Translations under genes and position numbers: made by a program
Shown here: positions 52,914 through 61,744 of the stretch, in pieces
Layout of the letters: each line of letters starts with the position of its first letter
Numbering within the stretch: position 1 is the stretch's first letter
Notes under the pieces: model-generated
Seen by the model: the letters and a program-made list of their open reading frames with translations, nothing else
Told to the model about the DNA's origin: nothing
Database searches by the model: none
NCBI RefSeq assembly: GCF_900110865.1
Contig: NZ_FOFD01000006.1
Location: 186,001 to 250,000 of the forward strand
Length of the DNA: 64,000 nucleotides
Source: Natrinema salaciae
Lineage (GTDB): Archaea; Halobacteriota; Halobacteria; Halobacteriales; Natrialbaceae
Reading direction: 5' to 3'

Positions 52914-54248
52914 TCAGATTTGCAGGGGCGTTTCGTCTCGAGCGTCGTGTTCGGCCGTGAGCCGGTCGAGGCGCGGTCCCATGTGTTCGCGGACGAGCGA
53001 GACCAGCGCGTTCTCCCGTCCGTGACCGGTGATCGCACCCACTCGCGGCTCGCCGTTCTCGTCCGAGCGGGAGTCGTCGACCGTCACGAGCATGGCCGTC
53101 TCCCGATCGGCGAAGAAGACGCGCCCGTGATTCCCCCGTTCGATCGGCAGGTTGAGCCAGTCGAGTTGCGGTTCACAGACCGTCGCGCTCGGAATCGCCG
53201 ATCGGACGGTGTCGCGAACCCGCGGCGAGTCCGACCCGACGTACACGTCGACCCCCCGGTCGGCCGCGTCGCGCCAGCGCTCGAGACACGTCCGTTGGAG
53301 CAACTCCGCGTCGGGAATCGTCAGGAACAGTTCCTCGTCGGCGCTGTCGGCGATGTCGTGTCCCGCGGCGATGACGGTTTCCCGACCCTCGATCGTCCGA
53401 CAGGGCCCGGTGGATGTCGCTTCCGCCTCCCGTCTCTCGTTGGCAGCCGGTGCGTCCGCCCCCGTCTCGTTTCGAATCGACTCGTCGGGACGTTCCCGAA
53501 ACTCGCGAGCGGGAACGAGATCGCCGACGGCCGCGAGCGGTCCATCGAGCACCCAGTCGGCCTGCCACTGCGGCGCATCGGTCGCGAGTTCGACCCGGTT
53601 TTCCGCGTCGTCGTGCGCCACGAGACCCGCGCTCGCGAGCGCGGGGAGGTGCTTGTGGACGAGCGTCGTGGCGACGGACGCGCAGTCTGTCTCGGTGACG
53701 TCGACCAGTCCCGTCCCGTCGCCGCTCTCCCGCTCGACGACCATCGCCGCGAGATCGCGGACGTCGACCGCGCCGCGCTGCGTCGCGAGCGCGGTACAGA
53801 CGGTCCGGCGTCGAGCGTCGGAAAGTGCCTCGAGCGTCCGGTTCAGCGTCGCTTCGTCGGCGGCGAACCCCTCGCCGGTCGGGTCCGCGAGGAGCGTCCG
53901 GACCCAGTCGGCGGCCAGCATCGGGTGGTCGCGGAGTGTGACCGTCGTCGCGTCTCCGTCGGTGTCACGGCGCAACACGCCGATGTCGACCAGCCGCGGG
54001 ATGTGGTTGTGGACCAGCGTGATGTGGATCTCCTCACACTGGTCGTCGGTAACGATCGGGCGGTCACACTCCGCGGTGGCGACCTCCGTCGCGAGCGTCG
54101 CGACCGACACCGGCCGCGCGGTCGGCGGGGGACCGGACGATGGCGCGCCCTCGCGGTCGAGCAGCGTCGCGAGCAGGTATCGCCGCCGCGGTTCCGCGAG
54201 GACGTCCGCCGCAATCGTTGTCGTCTCGGTGTCCGGGGGTGAACTCAT
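52914..54248 (-). CDS. Double DUF7344 winged-helix regulator with TrmB-like C-terminal domain
   Basis: A 444-residue cytoplasmic regulator. Two related winged-helix units occupy residues ~10-105 (LAEPRRRYLLATLLDREG; LVHNHIPRLVDIGVLRRD) and ~125-215 (LSDARRRTVCTALATQRG; LVHKHLPALASAGLVAHD). The C-terminal ~170 residues resemble the TrmB-type PLD-like effector domain (AADRGVDVYVGSDSPRVRD; GRVFFADRETAMLVTVDD). It probably binds DNA and senses a small ligand. It lies 72 bp downstream of the Bat-like gene on the same strand; the gap holds a perfect inverted repeat. Confidence 0.85.
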   Translation of the reverse strand: MSSPPDTETTTIAADVLAEPRRRYLLATLLDREGAPSSGPPPTARPVSVATLATEVATAECDRPIVTDDQCEEIHITLVHNHIPRLVDIGVLRRDTDGDATTVTLRDHPMLAADWVRTLLADPTGEGFAADEATLNRTLEALSDARRRTVCTALATQRGAVDVRDLAAMVVERESGDGTGLVDVTETDCASVATTLVHKHLPALASAGLVAHDDAENRVELATDAPQWQADWVLDGPLAAVGDLVPAREFRERPDESIRNETGADAPAANERREAEATSTGPCRTIEGRETVIAAGHDIADSADEELFLTIPDAELLQRTCLERWRDAADRGVDVYVGSDSPRVRDTVRSAIPSATVCEPQLDWLNLPIERGNHGRVFFADRETAMLVTVDDSRSDENGEPRVGAITGHGRENALVSLVREHMGPRLDRLTAEHDARDETPLQI

Positions 54249-54283
54249 TGCCGGATAGAGTCCGCGAGCAGGGGAAAGAAGTG

Positions 54284-54301
54284 TACCAGCATGCTCTGGT
54301 A
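54284..54301 (-). promoter_or_regulatory. Perfect inverted repeat upstream of the double-wHTH gene
   Basis: TACCAG (54284-54289), CATGCT, CTGGTA (54296-54301) form an 18-bp palindrome-like element 36-53 bp before the ATG at 54248. It could be the operator for this regulator itself or for the upstream PAS protein. The spacer is a palindrome-like CATGCT. Confidence 0.45.
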
Positions 54302-54320
54302 TCCCTGAGTGGTACGCTGA

Positions 54321-56762
54321 TCACTCGCTCGCTTCGAAGTACGCCGACAGGAGCTTCCCCTGTGCGACGCGGAGATGCTGGTGGAAGGTCTGCCGGGCGA
54401 TTCCGAGTCGATCGGCGATCTCGCTCGCGTCGCTGTTTCGCGTCGGCCACTCGAAGTAGCCGCCGTGGTAGGCTGCCTCGAGCGCCAGCCGCTGTTTCTC
54501 GGTCATCATCGACTCGACGGTGCGCCGGAAGTCGCCGCGCGTCTCGACCGACCGATCGACGGTCTGCTTCGAGACGAGGCGGGTATCGGGGTAGGCCGAC
54601 GTGATCGCGCCGACGAGTTCGCGGAGGTCCACGTCGGGATTCACCTGCACCGTGAGCTCCGCGACGCCTTCGTGGACGTTTTTCGAGTGCAACCGCGCGC
54701 CGTACTCCCCGAGCAGTTCGGTGATCGTCGAGCCGCGGACGACGACTTCCCAGTAACTCTCCGCACCGTCGGCGTCGATGAGCCGGAGTTCGGTGACGGC
54801 CGGGTCGTCGCCGGCGACGTCGCGAATCGTCTCCGGATCGGCGCCGGAGACGGTGAGGTAGTAGACGAACACCTCGTCGGTCAGCGGCAGCACGTGGTCG
54901 ACCGACAGATCGCAGCCGGCGTCCGCGGAGAGATCGATACAGACGTCGCCGCGGTCGCTCGACTCGAACTCGAGTTCGACGACGGTGTCCAGATAGAGGA
55001 GTCGCCGGACCGCCATCGCGTTGATCGCGTGTCCGATCGTCCCGCCGAACTCCTGTAACACTTCCCGCTCGCGGTCGGTGAACGCCGACGGCTCGGCGGC
55101 ACCGATCACGAGCGCGCCGAACGACCGGTCGCTCGCGGTGACCGGGACGACCGCGACCGAGCGGTACCCGCGCTCTCGGGCGTCGGCCGCCCACTCGTCG
55201 ACGGCGCTCTCGCGGAGTGACTGGTACCGCTGGACGGTTCGCGTCTCGAGCGGCGACGCTACGGACGCGTCGGCAGGCGGATCGACGAACGACGAGAGCA
55301 CCGCCTCGGACGCCGCTGCGTCGATTCCGGCCCACGTCACGGGAGTCCACGAGTATCCCTCGCCCGTGGTGGCGGGTTCGGCGCGCCCGATGACCGCGAA
55401 TCGATAGGCATCGGCGTCCGCGAACGCCTCGACGATCGCGGTCTCGATCTCGTCGCGGGTCTCGGCAGCGACGACCGTCTCGTCGATCGTCCGAACGATC
55501 CCGTTGAGCCGCTCGAGGCGCTCGAGTTCACGCTCGCGGGCCTTTCGCTCGCTGATGTCGCGGCCGACGCCGGTGAACCCCAGCACGGTTCCGTCGTCGT
55601 CGGTGATCCGGGCGCTGTTGAACTCGTACGGGATGCGCTCCCCCTCTCTGGTGAGCACCCGTCCCTCGACCGTCACGCGCTCGCCCTCCTCGAAGATGCG
55701 ATTGATCGCCTCGTCGATGTGAGCGCGGTCCGCCGGCACGATGAACTGCAGCGGGTCCATCCCGGTGAGTTCCGCCGAGTCGTAGCCGGCCACGCGCTCG
55801 AACTGGTCGTTCCACTGGATCAGGCGCTCCTCGGTATCGTACGCGTAGATGATGTCCGGTTGCGCCTCGAGGATACTCTCCGTGAACGCCTTCTCCTCTC
55901 GGAGCTCACGCTCGCGGGCCTTTCGCTCGCTGATGTCGCGGCCGACGCCGGTGAACCCCAGCACGGTCCCGTCGTCGTCGGTGATCCGAGCGCTGTTGAA
56001 CTCGTAGGGAATTCGACGCCCGTCTTTCGTGCGGAGGTCCGCCTCGAGAGTGACGTACTCGTCCTCGCCGAGGACCCGTCGGATCGCCTCGGCGGTTCGA
56101 TCCCGGTGGTCCGGGGCGACGAACTCGAGGGGGGCCATCTCGGCCAGTTCCGCGTCGGTATATCCCGTGACTTCCGGCACGCGATCGTTCCACTCGAGAT
56201 AGTTCTCGTCGGCGTCGAAGGCGTAGACGACGTCGGGTTGTGCATCGAAGACGCTCTCGGCGAAGGCCTTCTCCTCCCGGAGTTTCCGCTCGCGTTCGCG
56301 ATCCTCGGTTCGGTCGTAGACGAACCAGACGTAGCCCGCCAACTCGTCGGCTCGATCGGCGGGCGTCCCGATCGCGCCGCCCTCCCGGATCGGCGCGATC
56401 AGTTCGTGGACCCAGAACCGACTGCCGTCGCTCCTGACGCGCCGACCGTCGGTTTCGACTGCCCCCTCCGATCGCGCTCGCTCGAGCAGCCGGCTCGGCC
56501 GATCGGTGTCGCGAGCGGCCGCCGGAAAGAACGTTCGGTAGTGCGATCCCACGATCTCGTCCGCGTCGTATCCCGTGAGGTCGCGCGCCCCGTCGTTCCA
56601 TGCGGTGATCCGTCCGTCCCGGTCGAACACCGTTCCGGCGTAGGTATCCACGAGTTCGCTCAGCTCACCGATATCGAGACAGTCGATCGCTTCTTCACAG
56701 TTCTCTGCGTGACGATTCACGTCGTTTGGCGAATCTATTCGATCCGACGAGTTGTCGCTCAT
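54321..56762 (-). CDS. PAS-PAS-PAS-GAF-Bat HTH sensory regulator
   Basis: An 813-residue cytoplasmic protein with no membrane segments. PAS 1 spans ~30-155 (GTVFDRDGRITAWNDGARDL); PAS 2 and PAS 3 are ~165-285 and ~290-410 and share IPYEFNSARITDDDGTVLGF plus the following TGVGRDISERKARER exactly. GAF-like domain ~420-590, bacterioopsin-activator (Bat) domain ~600-730, and C-terminal HTH-10 (~755-813, MMTEKQRLALEAAYHGGYFE; IADRLGIARQTFHQHLRVAQ). No histidine kinase part, so PAS/GAF input directly controls DNA binding. Light, redox or oxygen sensing is typical. A GGAGG site lies 5 nt before the ATG. Confidence 0.92.
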   Translation of the reverse strand: MSDNSSDRIDSPNDVNRHAENCEEAIDCLDIGELSELVDTYAGTVFDRDGRITAWNDGARDLTGYDADEIVGSHYRTFFPAAARDTDRPSRLLERARSEGAVETDGRRVRSDGSRFWVHELIAPIREGGAIGTPADRADELAGYVWFVYDRTEDRERERKLREEKAFAESVFDAQPDVVYAFDADENYLEWNDRVPEVTGYTDAELAEMAPLEFVAPDHRDRTAEAIRRVLGEDEYVTLEADLRTKDGRRIPYEFNSARITDDDGTVLGFTGVGRDISERKARERELREEKAFTESILEAQPDIIYAYDTEERLIQWNDQFERVAGYDSAELTGMDPLQFIVPADRAHIDEAINRIFEEGERVTVEGRVLTREGERIPYEFNSARITDDDGTVLGFTGVGRDISERKARERELERLERLNGIVRTIDETVVAAETRDEIETAIVEAFADADAYRFAVIGRAEPATTGEGYSWTPVTWAGIDAAASEAVLSSFVDPPADASVASPLETRTVQRYQSLRESAVDEWAADARERGYRSVAVVPVTASDRSFGALVIGAAEPSAFTDREREVLQEFGGTIGHAINAMAVRRLLYLDTVVELEFESSDRGDVCIDLSADAGCDLSVDHVLPLTDEVFVYYLTVSGADPETIRDVAGDDPAVTELRLIDADGAESYWEVVVRGSTITELLGEYGARLHSKNVHEGVAELTVQVNPDVDLRELVGAITSAYPDTRLVSKQTVDRSVETRGDFRRTVESMMTEKQRLALEAAYHGGYFEWPTRNSDASEIADRLGIARQTFHQHLRVAQGKLLSAYFEASE
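55524..55628. repeat. PAS-linker duplication, copy 1
   Basis: A 105-bp segment within the PAS sensor gene matching 55912-56016 at 102 of 105 positions; it encodes the end of PAS 3 and the ERKARERELERL linker. Confidence 0.85.
55912..56016. repeat. PAS-linker duplication, copy 2
   Basis: Partner of 55524-55628, 388 bp apart; encodes the end of PAS 2 and its linker ERKARERELREEKAF. Confidence 0.85.
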
Positions 56763-56767
56763 TTCAG

Positions 56768-56772
56768 CCTCC
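56768..56772 (-). promoter_or_regulatory. Shine-Dalgarno site of the Bat-like regulator gene
   Basis: On the minus strand GGAGG sits five bases before the ATG at 56762, unusual in a window where most transcripts look leaderless, and it confirms this start. Confidence 0.55.
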
Positions 56773-57179
56773 TAACTACAGTGTTCAATGTTAGCTGTCC
56801 ACAACCGAAAAACCACTGGTGGCTCGTGCCACGGGCGTTCGATCGACGGGTGAAATCGACGACGGATCTGTCGGTTTCACCGAACCGTCGGCGAACCGAC
56901 CGGTTCACCGAGCGTGGAGACGAGCAGTCCCTGCGCCAATCGATCGTCCCACCGGCCGGTCCACGACTCCTATCCGAGCTGCCAGTTCGTACGAGCGGTC
57001 GCCGAGCGGACGGCACAGTTCTATCGAAAGGACGCGAAGGCGTTTATTTATCAACTGTGATGACCGAACCGGAGGTGGTGTGGCCCCGCTGCGGCGACGT
57101 CGGTCGTGCCGGCGGCCACCTCGAGGCCGTCCGCGTCGAAAGCGCAGCCTATTCGTCTCCCCGGAACCGACTGCGCCTC
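56773..57179. other. Intergenic region between the Bat-like and D-aminoacyl-tRNA deacylase genes
   Basis: Divergent upstream regions. A TTTATTTA element at 57043-57050 is a TATA-like box for the rightward gene; transcription starting ~25 bp later would begin near 57073, downstream of the ATG at 57061, which argues against that ATG. In-frame GTG codons at 57076, 57079 and 57180 remain possible starts. No other gene is apparent. Confidence 0.4.
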
Positions 57180-58550
57180 GTGATCGCGATCCTCGAGAGC
57201 CGCGCCGACCGCGCCTCGGAGCACATCTGTGACCGCCTCCGCGAGCGCGCCGACTGGACGGAGCGAACCGACGACGTCCGTCCGGCCGCCGACGGCGGCG
57301 GGACGTACTACCGGACCGAGGGTGCCGAACTACGCTCGTTCGACGACCTCCACATCGAACTCGAGCGACCCGCCGACGCGTTCGACGGCGACCCCGACCT
57401 GCTCGTCTTCGCCTCGCGCCACTCCGGCGACACCGGGGCGCTCCTGACGGGCCACTTCACGGGCAACTTCGGCGCCGCCGAGTTCGGGGGCGAACCCGAC
57501 GCGCTGGCCGAGGCCGCACCCGACGCCCTGGCCCGCCTGCTCGCGGCCTTCGACGAGTACGCGCCCGAGGGCTACGAGGTCGGCATGGAGGGGACCCACC
57601 ACGGCCCGACCGACGTCGGCTGCCCGTCGCTGTTCGCCGAACTCGGCAGCGGGGACGAGCAGTGGGACGACCCCGCCGGGGCCGACGCCGTCGCCCGCGC
57701 CATCCTCGACCTTCGCGGCGTCGACCCCCACCGCGACAGACAGGTCGTCGGCTTCGGCGGCAACCACTACGCCCCCCGGTTCGAACGGATCGTCCGCGAG
57801 ACCGGGTGGGCGGTCGGCCACGTCGCACCCGACTGGGCGCTCGAGGCGATGGGCCACCCGACGGCCCACCGCGCGGTTCTCGAGCGCGCGTTCGAGGCCA
57901 GCGAGGCGGAAATCGCGCTGCTCGACGGCGAGTGGCCGGTGCTCGAAGAGACGCTCACGGACCTCGACTGCCGGATCGTGAGCGAGACCTGGCTGCGCGA
58001 GGTCGACGAGCGGCCGCTCGAGCTGGTCGACGCGGTCGAGTCGGCCCTCGGAACCGTCGACGACGGGATTCGGTTCGGCGATCGGCTCGCGGCGTCGGTC
58101 GCCGTCGTCGAGTTGCCGGCCGAACTCGTGGGGACCGCCCAGGGGATCGATCCGGATCGGGTGCGGTCGATCGTCGAGGAACACACCGTGGCCTTCGCGA
58201 CCGAAAACGGCGGCAGCAGGGTGGGTTCGCGGGCGGCGATTCCCGTCGCCGACGACGACGTGGTCGAGAGCGAGACGACCGAGCGCGGAATCGGCTCGAG
58301 TGAGTCGCGGACGGCGATCGTCGAGGCGCTGGCGGACGTGCTCGAATCGAAGTACGAGACGGTACGGGTCGACGACGACGCCGTCGTCGCCGAAGAGACG
58401 GCCTTCGACCCCGCGCTCGCACGACAGATCGGCGTTCCCGAGGGGCCGAAGTTCGGCACGCTCGCCGACGGCGACCCGGTCACCGTCGACGGGGAAACGG
58501 TCAGTCCCGAGAGGGTTCGGACCGAGCGGACGCGTCGGTTCCCGATCTGA
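57180..58550 (+). CDS. dtdA: D-aminoacyl-tRNA deacylase (DTD2/GEK1 type)
   Basis: Hydrolyses mischarged D-aminoacyl-tRNA. A 456-residue protein from the GTG at 57180, giving VIAILESRADRASEHICDRL, which matches the family start; a longer start is open to 57061. Family motifs are LLVFASRHSGDTGALLTGHF, VGMEGTHHGPTDVGCPSLFA and VVGFGGNHYAPRFERIVRET. The C-terminal ~170 residues are an archaeal extension with alternating acidic loops and end in SPERVRTERTRRFPI. Just upstream of ftsZ1, a common neighbour in haloarchaea from memory. Confidence 0.9.
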   Translation: MIAILESRADRASEHICDRLRERADWTERTDDVRPAADGGGTYYRTEGAELRSFDDLHIELERPADAFDGDPDLLVFASRHSGDTGALLTGHFTGNFGAAEFGGEPDALAEAAPDALARLLAAFDEYAPEGYEVGMEGTHHGPTDVGCPSLFAELGSGDEQWDDPAGADAVARAILDLRGVDPHRDRQVVGFGGNHYAPRFERIVRETGWAVGHVAPDWALEAMGHPTAHRAVLERAFEASEAEIALLDGEWPVLEETLTDLDCRIVSETWLREVDERPLELVDAVESALGTVDDGIRFGDRLAASVAVVELPAELVGTAQGIDPDRVRSIVEEHTVAFATENGGSRVGSRAAIPVADDDVVESETTERGIGSSESRTAIVEALADVLESKYETVRVDDDAVVAEETAFDPALARQIGVPEGPKFGTLADGDPVTVDGETVSPERVRTERTRRFPI

Positions 58551-58675
58551 TCGGATTGCCGATCGACAGTAATTAGATATTACTCGGCCCCATCCTGCGA
58601 ATCCGACGTATATTCCTCCATACACATAAGAATCTATTAACGTGTCAGACAGGCGGCTGACGTGTAGGGGAAAGG

Positions 58676-58682
58676 TAATTAT
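58676..58682 (+). promoter_or_regulatory. TATA-like box of ftsZ1
   Basis: TAATTAT ends 26 bp before the ATG at 58709, matching leaderless spacing and favouring this ATG over the one at 58700. Confidence 0.45.
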
Positions 58683-58708
58683 GCTCCATCTTATAGACAA
58701 TGCCAAGA

Positions 58709-59878
58709 ATGGACTCCATAATCGACGACGCAATCGACGAGGCCGAAGACGGGGAGGCCGTGGTCCCCGACGACGCCGCGCCACGGGGCGGGCGGTCCTC
58801 CAGCGGCAACGGATCGGGCGGCCGGCAGACGGGGACGATGACCGACGACGAACTGGAAGACGTCCTGCAGGACCTCCAGACCGACATCACGGTCGTCGGC
58901 TGCGGCGGCGCCGGCGGAAACACGATCAACCGGATGCACGAGGAGGGGATTCACGGCGCGAAGCTCGTCGCCGCCAACACCGACGTCCAGCACCTCGTCG
59001 AGATCGACGCCGACACCAAGATCCTCATGGGCGAGGAGAAGACCGGCGGGCGCGGGGCCGGTTCGCTCCCGCAGGTCGGCGAGGAAGCCGCCCTCGAGAG
59101 CCAACAGGACATCTACGACGCCATCGACGGCTCCGACATGGTCTTCGTCACGGCCGGGCTCGGCGGCGGCACCGGGACCGGTTCCGCTCCCGTCGTCGCC
59201 AAGGCCGCCCGCGAGGCCGGCGCGCTGACGATTTCGATCGTCACGACGCCGTTCACCGCGGAGGGCGAGGTCCGCCGGACCAACGCGGAGGCTGGCCTCG
59301 AGCGCCTGCGCGACGTCTCCGACACCGTCATCGTCGTCCCCAACGACCGCCTGCTCGATTCGGTGGGCAAGCTGCCCGTCCGGCAGGCGTTCAAGGTCAG
59401 CGACGAGGTGCTGATGCGGAGCGTCAAGGGGATCACGGAACTCATCACGAAGCCCGGTCTCGTCAACCTGGACTTCGCCGACGTCCGCACCGTCATGGAG
59501 CGGGGCGGCGTCGCCATGATCGGCCTCGGCGAAGCCGACTCCGAAGCCAAAGCCGAGGACTCGGTCAAGACGGCACTCCGCTCGCCGCTGCTGGACGTCG
59601 ACATCTCCGGTGCGAGCTCCGCGCTCGTCAACGTCACCGGCGGCAACGACATGGCCATCGAGGAGGCCGAAGGCGTCGTCGAGGAGATCTACGACCGGAT
59701 TGACCCCGACGCTCGCATCATCTGGGGGACCTCGATCGACGAGAGTCTCGAGGGCAGCATGCGGACGATGATCGTCGTCACGGGCGTCCAGTCGCCCCAG
59801 ATCTACGGCCGGCCCGACGGCGAGGCAACCGTCCAGCCCGAACCCACACAGGGCGAGGACATCGACTTCGTCGAGTGA
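58709..59878 (+). CDS. ftsZ1: Cell division protein FtsZ1
   Basis: GTPase forming the division ring scaffold. A 389-residue protein. N-terminal [20 protein letters not shown] and [20 protein letters not shown] are FtsZ1-type; in FtsZ2 the equivalent reads IVIVGAGGAGNN. Tubulin signature GGGTGTG at residues 152-158 in [21 protein letters not shown]7 loop [15 protein letters not shown] with its catalytic Asp. C-terminal tail is short and acidic ([10 protein letters not shown]). The ATG at 58709 starts the conserved sequence. The usual downstream secE-nusG neighbours of ftsZ1 are not found here. Confidence 0.96.
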   Translation: MDSIIDDAIDEAEDGEAVVPDDAAPRGGRSSSGNGSGGRQTGTMTDDELEDVLQDLQTDITVVGCGGAGGNTINRMHEEGIHGAKLVAANTDVQHLVEIDADTKILMGEEKTGGRGAGSLPQVGEEAALESQQDIYDAIDGSDMVFVTAGLGGGTGTGSAPVVAKAAREAGALTISIVTTPFTAEGEVRRTNAEAGLERLRDVSDTVIVVPNDRLLDSVGKLPVRQAFKVSDEVLMRSVKGITELITKPGLVNLDFADVRTVMERGGVAMIGLGEADSEAKAEDSVKTALRSPLLDVDISGASSALVNVTGGNDMAIEEAEGVVEEIYDRIDPDARIIWGTSIDESLEGSMRTMIVVTGVQSPQIYGRPDGEATVQPEPTQGEDIDFVE

Positions 59879-60151
59879 GCCGACGGACCGACGTACCCGA
59901 TCCGCGGTCACGCGGCTCCGGTCGCCGGGCGCTCCCGGCTCTTACGCGTCCGCGGCTCGTCGGTTCCGGCGGCACCGGCGTCGACAGTCCATTCTTCATC
60001 GCCGAGGCCCGTCGGAACGGGACGTAGCGGTCGCTCTCGTCGAGGGGACTCGCTCGAGCGAGATCGTCCCGTCCGCGCTTCGGGGGCCGTTCACGGCGTG
60101 AATTTTCCTCACGGAGTGAGTACAAGGCGGTCTCCGCCCAACGGCTACTGG

Positions 60152-60838
60152 ATGCATTCACGTGCGACGAGGCGGCCCTCGAGACGGCGGCTGCTCTGTG
60201 CGATCGGGCTCGCATCGATCGGATCACTGAGCGGTTGCGTCGGCGATACCACGACCGGCGAGCCGGCCGCCGACCGCGGAGACGGTGCCCGTGATGGTGA
60301 CGGTAACACAGATACCGCCGACGCGATCTGGAACCCGTTCGAGTTCGACCGGCCGGTCACGTACACGTACGAGATCTACTCGACCGACGACGGGTCGGGG
60401 ACGCTCGTCTGGGACGTGACGGACGTGACCGACGACGGCGCGACGGTCGCCCTGCAGTACGATACCGCGGAAACGCAGTTCGAAACGACGGTGACCGGGT
60501 CGAAAGACGATCTGCAGGGGCAGTTGCTCATGACGCCAGCAGGCCCGTTCATCGTCGCGACGATCTTTTCGCCGACGATGGCCCGGTACGAGGGGCAGAC
60601 CCTCACGGTCGGGAACGAATGGTCGTACTCGTCACCGGACGGATCGATGCGGTTCGCGATCACGGAGCGGGACACGATCGCAGGCGTCGACTGTTACGCG
60701 TCCGTGACCGAAGTCGACGGATCGACAGTCCACGAAGGCTGCTTTTCGCCCGAACTCGAGCTGGCACCGTACACCGTCTACTACGACGACGACGGCACGC
60801 GCTCGGTCGAGATGCGGCTCGTCTCGATCGAGGAGTGA
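60152..60838 (+). CDS. Tat-type lipoprotein of unknown function
   Basis: A 228-residue exported protein. Signal MHSRATRRPSRRRLLCAIGL has a twin-arginine-like SRRRLL core, and the lipobox SLSGC puts the lipidated Cys near residue 33. The mature part is acidic, with a linker (GDGARDGDGNTDTADAIW) and a beta-rich domain (TVTGSKDDLQGQLLMTPAGP; TVGNEWSYSSPDGSMRFAIT) of the kind found in many haloarchaeal surface lipoproteins. No known ligand. Confidence 0.8.
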   Translation: MHSRATRRPSRRRLLCAIGLASIGSLSGCVGDTTTGEPAADRGDGARDGDGNTDTADAIWNPFEFDRPVTYTYEIYSTDDGSGTLVWDVTDVTDDGATVALQYDTAETQFETTVTGSKDDLQGQLLMTPAGPFIVATIFSPTMARYEGQTLTVGNEWSYSSPDGSMRFAITERDTIAGVDCYASVTEVDGSTVHEGCFSPELELAPYTVYYDDDGTRSVEMRLVSIEE

Positions 60839-60864
60839 GCCGGCGGGACGATCGACGCGACCGG

Positions 60865-61650
60865 TCAGACGATCCGGTCGGCAGTCGACCGATACTGTTC
60901 GAACAGCTGTTCGCCCCACGCGTACGCGTCGGGGTCGCCCGTGTCGACGAAGACCGAGAGGATTCCGACCGACGGATCGTACCCGCCGACCCCGACCCGA
61001 TCGTCGAACAGCGCCAGCCCGAACGGGAGGTCGTCGCGGGCCCAGAGCCGGAGGTTGTCGCGCTCGAAGGCCTCCGCGGTCAGGTCGTCGTACTCCGATA
61101 CGAGACGGTCGATCACCGGCGGCTCGAAGACGATTTCCACCGACATGCCCTCGAGGATACGGTCGTGAACGTCGTCGACGTAGGTGGGTGCGACAGACGT
61201 CGTGTCGCACCCGCGGAGCGAATCGGTGTCCGCGAGAAGGTCGATAAATCGGTTCAACGGCTGGTAGGGGTCGTGCTGGTCGACCACCGTGACGGTCGCG
61301 TCGGCGAACCAGTCGGCGTCGGCGGGAGCTGGTAGCGTGGACGCCGAGAGCAAATCGTACAGCGGTGCCAGCCGCCGCGTCTCGACGACGGCGGACCGGT
61401 AGGCGTCTACCGCCTGCCCCAACCGTTTCCCCACTGGCGTCAACGCGTATCCGCCGTCCGTCCGCGTGATCCAGGCGTTCTCACGAAACGACGCGATGAT
61501 CCGGTGTGCCGTCGCCGGCGATACCTCGATCGCCGCGGCCAGTTCGGGTTTCTCGAGCGCGTCGTCGGCCAGGACCTCGAAAACTCCGTGACGCCGGACC
61601 AGTTCCAGGAGGTCGTCTTCGAGTTCGCTCCCGGACCGGTCAGCGTTCAT
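60865..61650 (-). CDS. Winged-helix regulator with FilR1-like middle domain
   Basis: A 261-residue regulator. Residues ~8-75 form an N-terminal winged helix with the IclR/ArsR-like AIEVSPATAHRIIASFREN. The remaining ~185 residues (LEGMSVEIVFEPPVIDRLVS; LRLWARDDLPFGLALFDDRV) match the FilR1/DUF1724-type sensor found in archaeal regulators. ATG 61650 is chosen over a far upstream one that overlaps the divergent gene. Divergent from the exported beta-helix gene with 94 bp between starts, suggesting control of that gene. Confidence 0.85.
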   Translation of the reverse strand: MNADRSGSELEDDLLELVRRHGVFEVLADDALEKPELAAAIEVSPATAHRIIASFRENAWITRTDGGYALTPVGKRLGQAVDAYRSAVVETRRLAPLYDLLSASTLPAPADADWFADATVTVVDQHDPYQPLNRFIDLLADTDSLRGCDTTSVAPTYVDDVHDRILEGMSVEIVFEPPVIDRLVSEYDDLTAEAFERDNLRLWARDDLPFGLALFDDRVGVGGYDPSVGILSVFVDTGDPDAYAWGEQLFEQYRSTADRIV

Positions 61651-61744
61651 TGCACCCTCATGGTATGTTCCAGCCAAAAACCTTTTCATGAGTTGAATTC
61701 CGTGCAGCGGATGAGTATAGATACGGTTGCTTCGATGTTCCGCC

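Noticed and set aside
57061-57179. ATG at 57061 as start of the D-aminoacyl-tRNA deacylase
   Set aside because: It is only 11 bp after a TATA-like box and adds 40 residues before the family's typical first residues; kept as a possibility.
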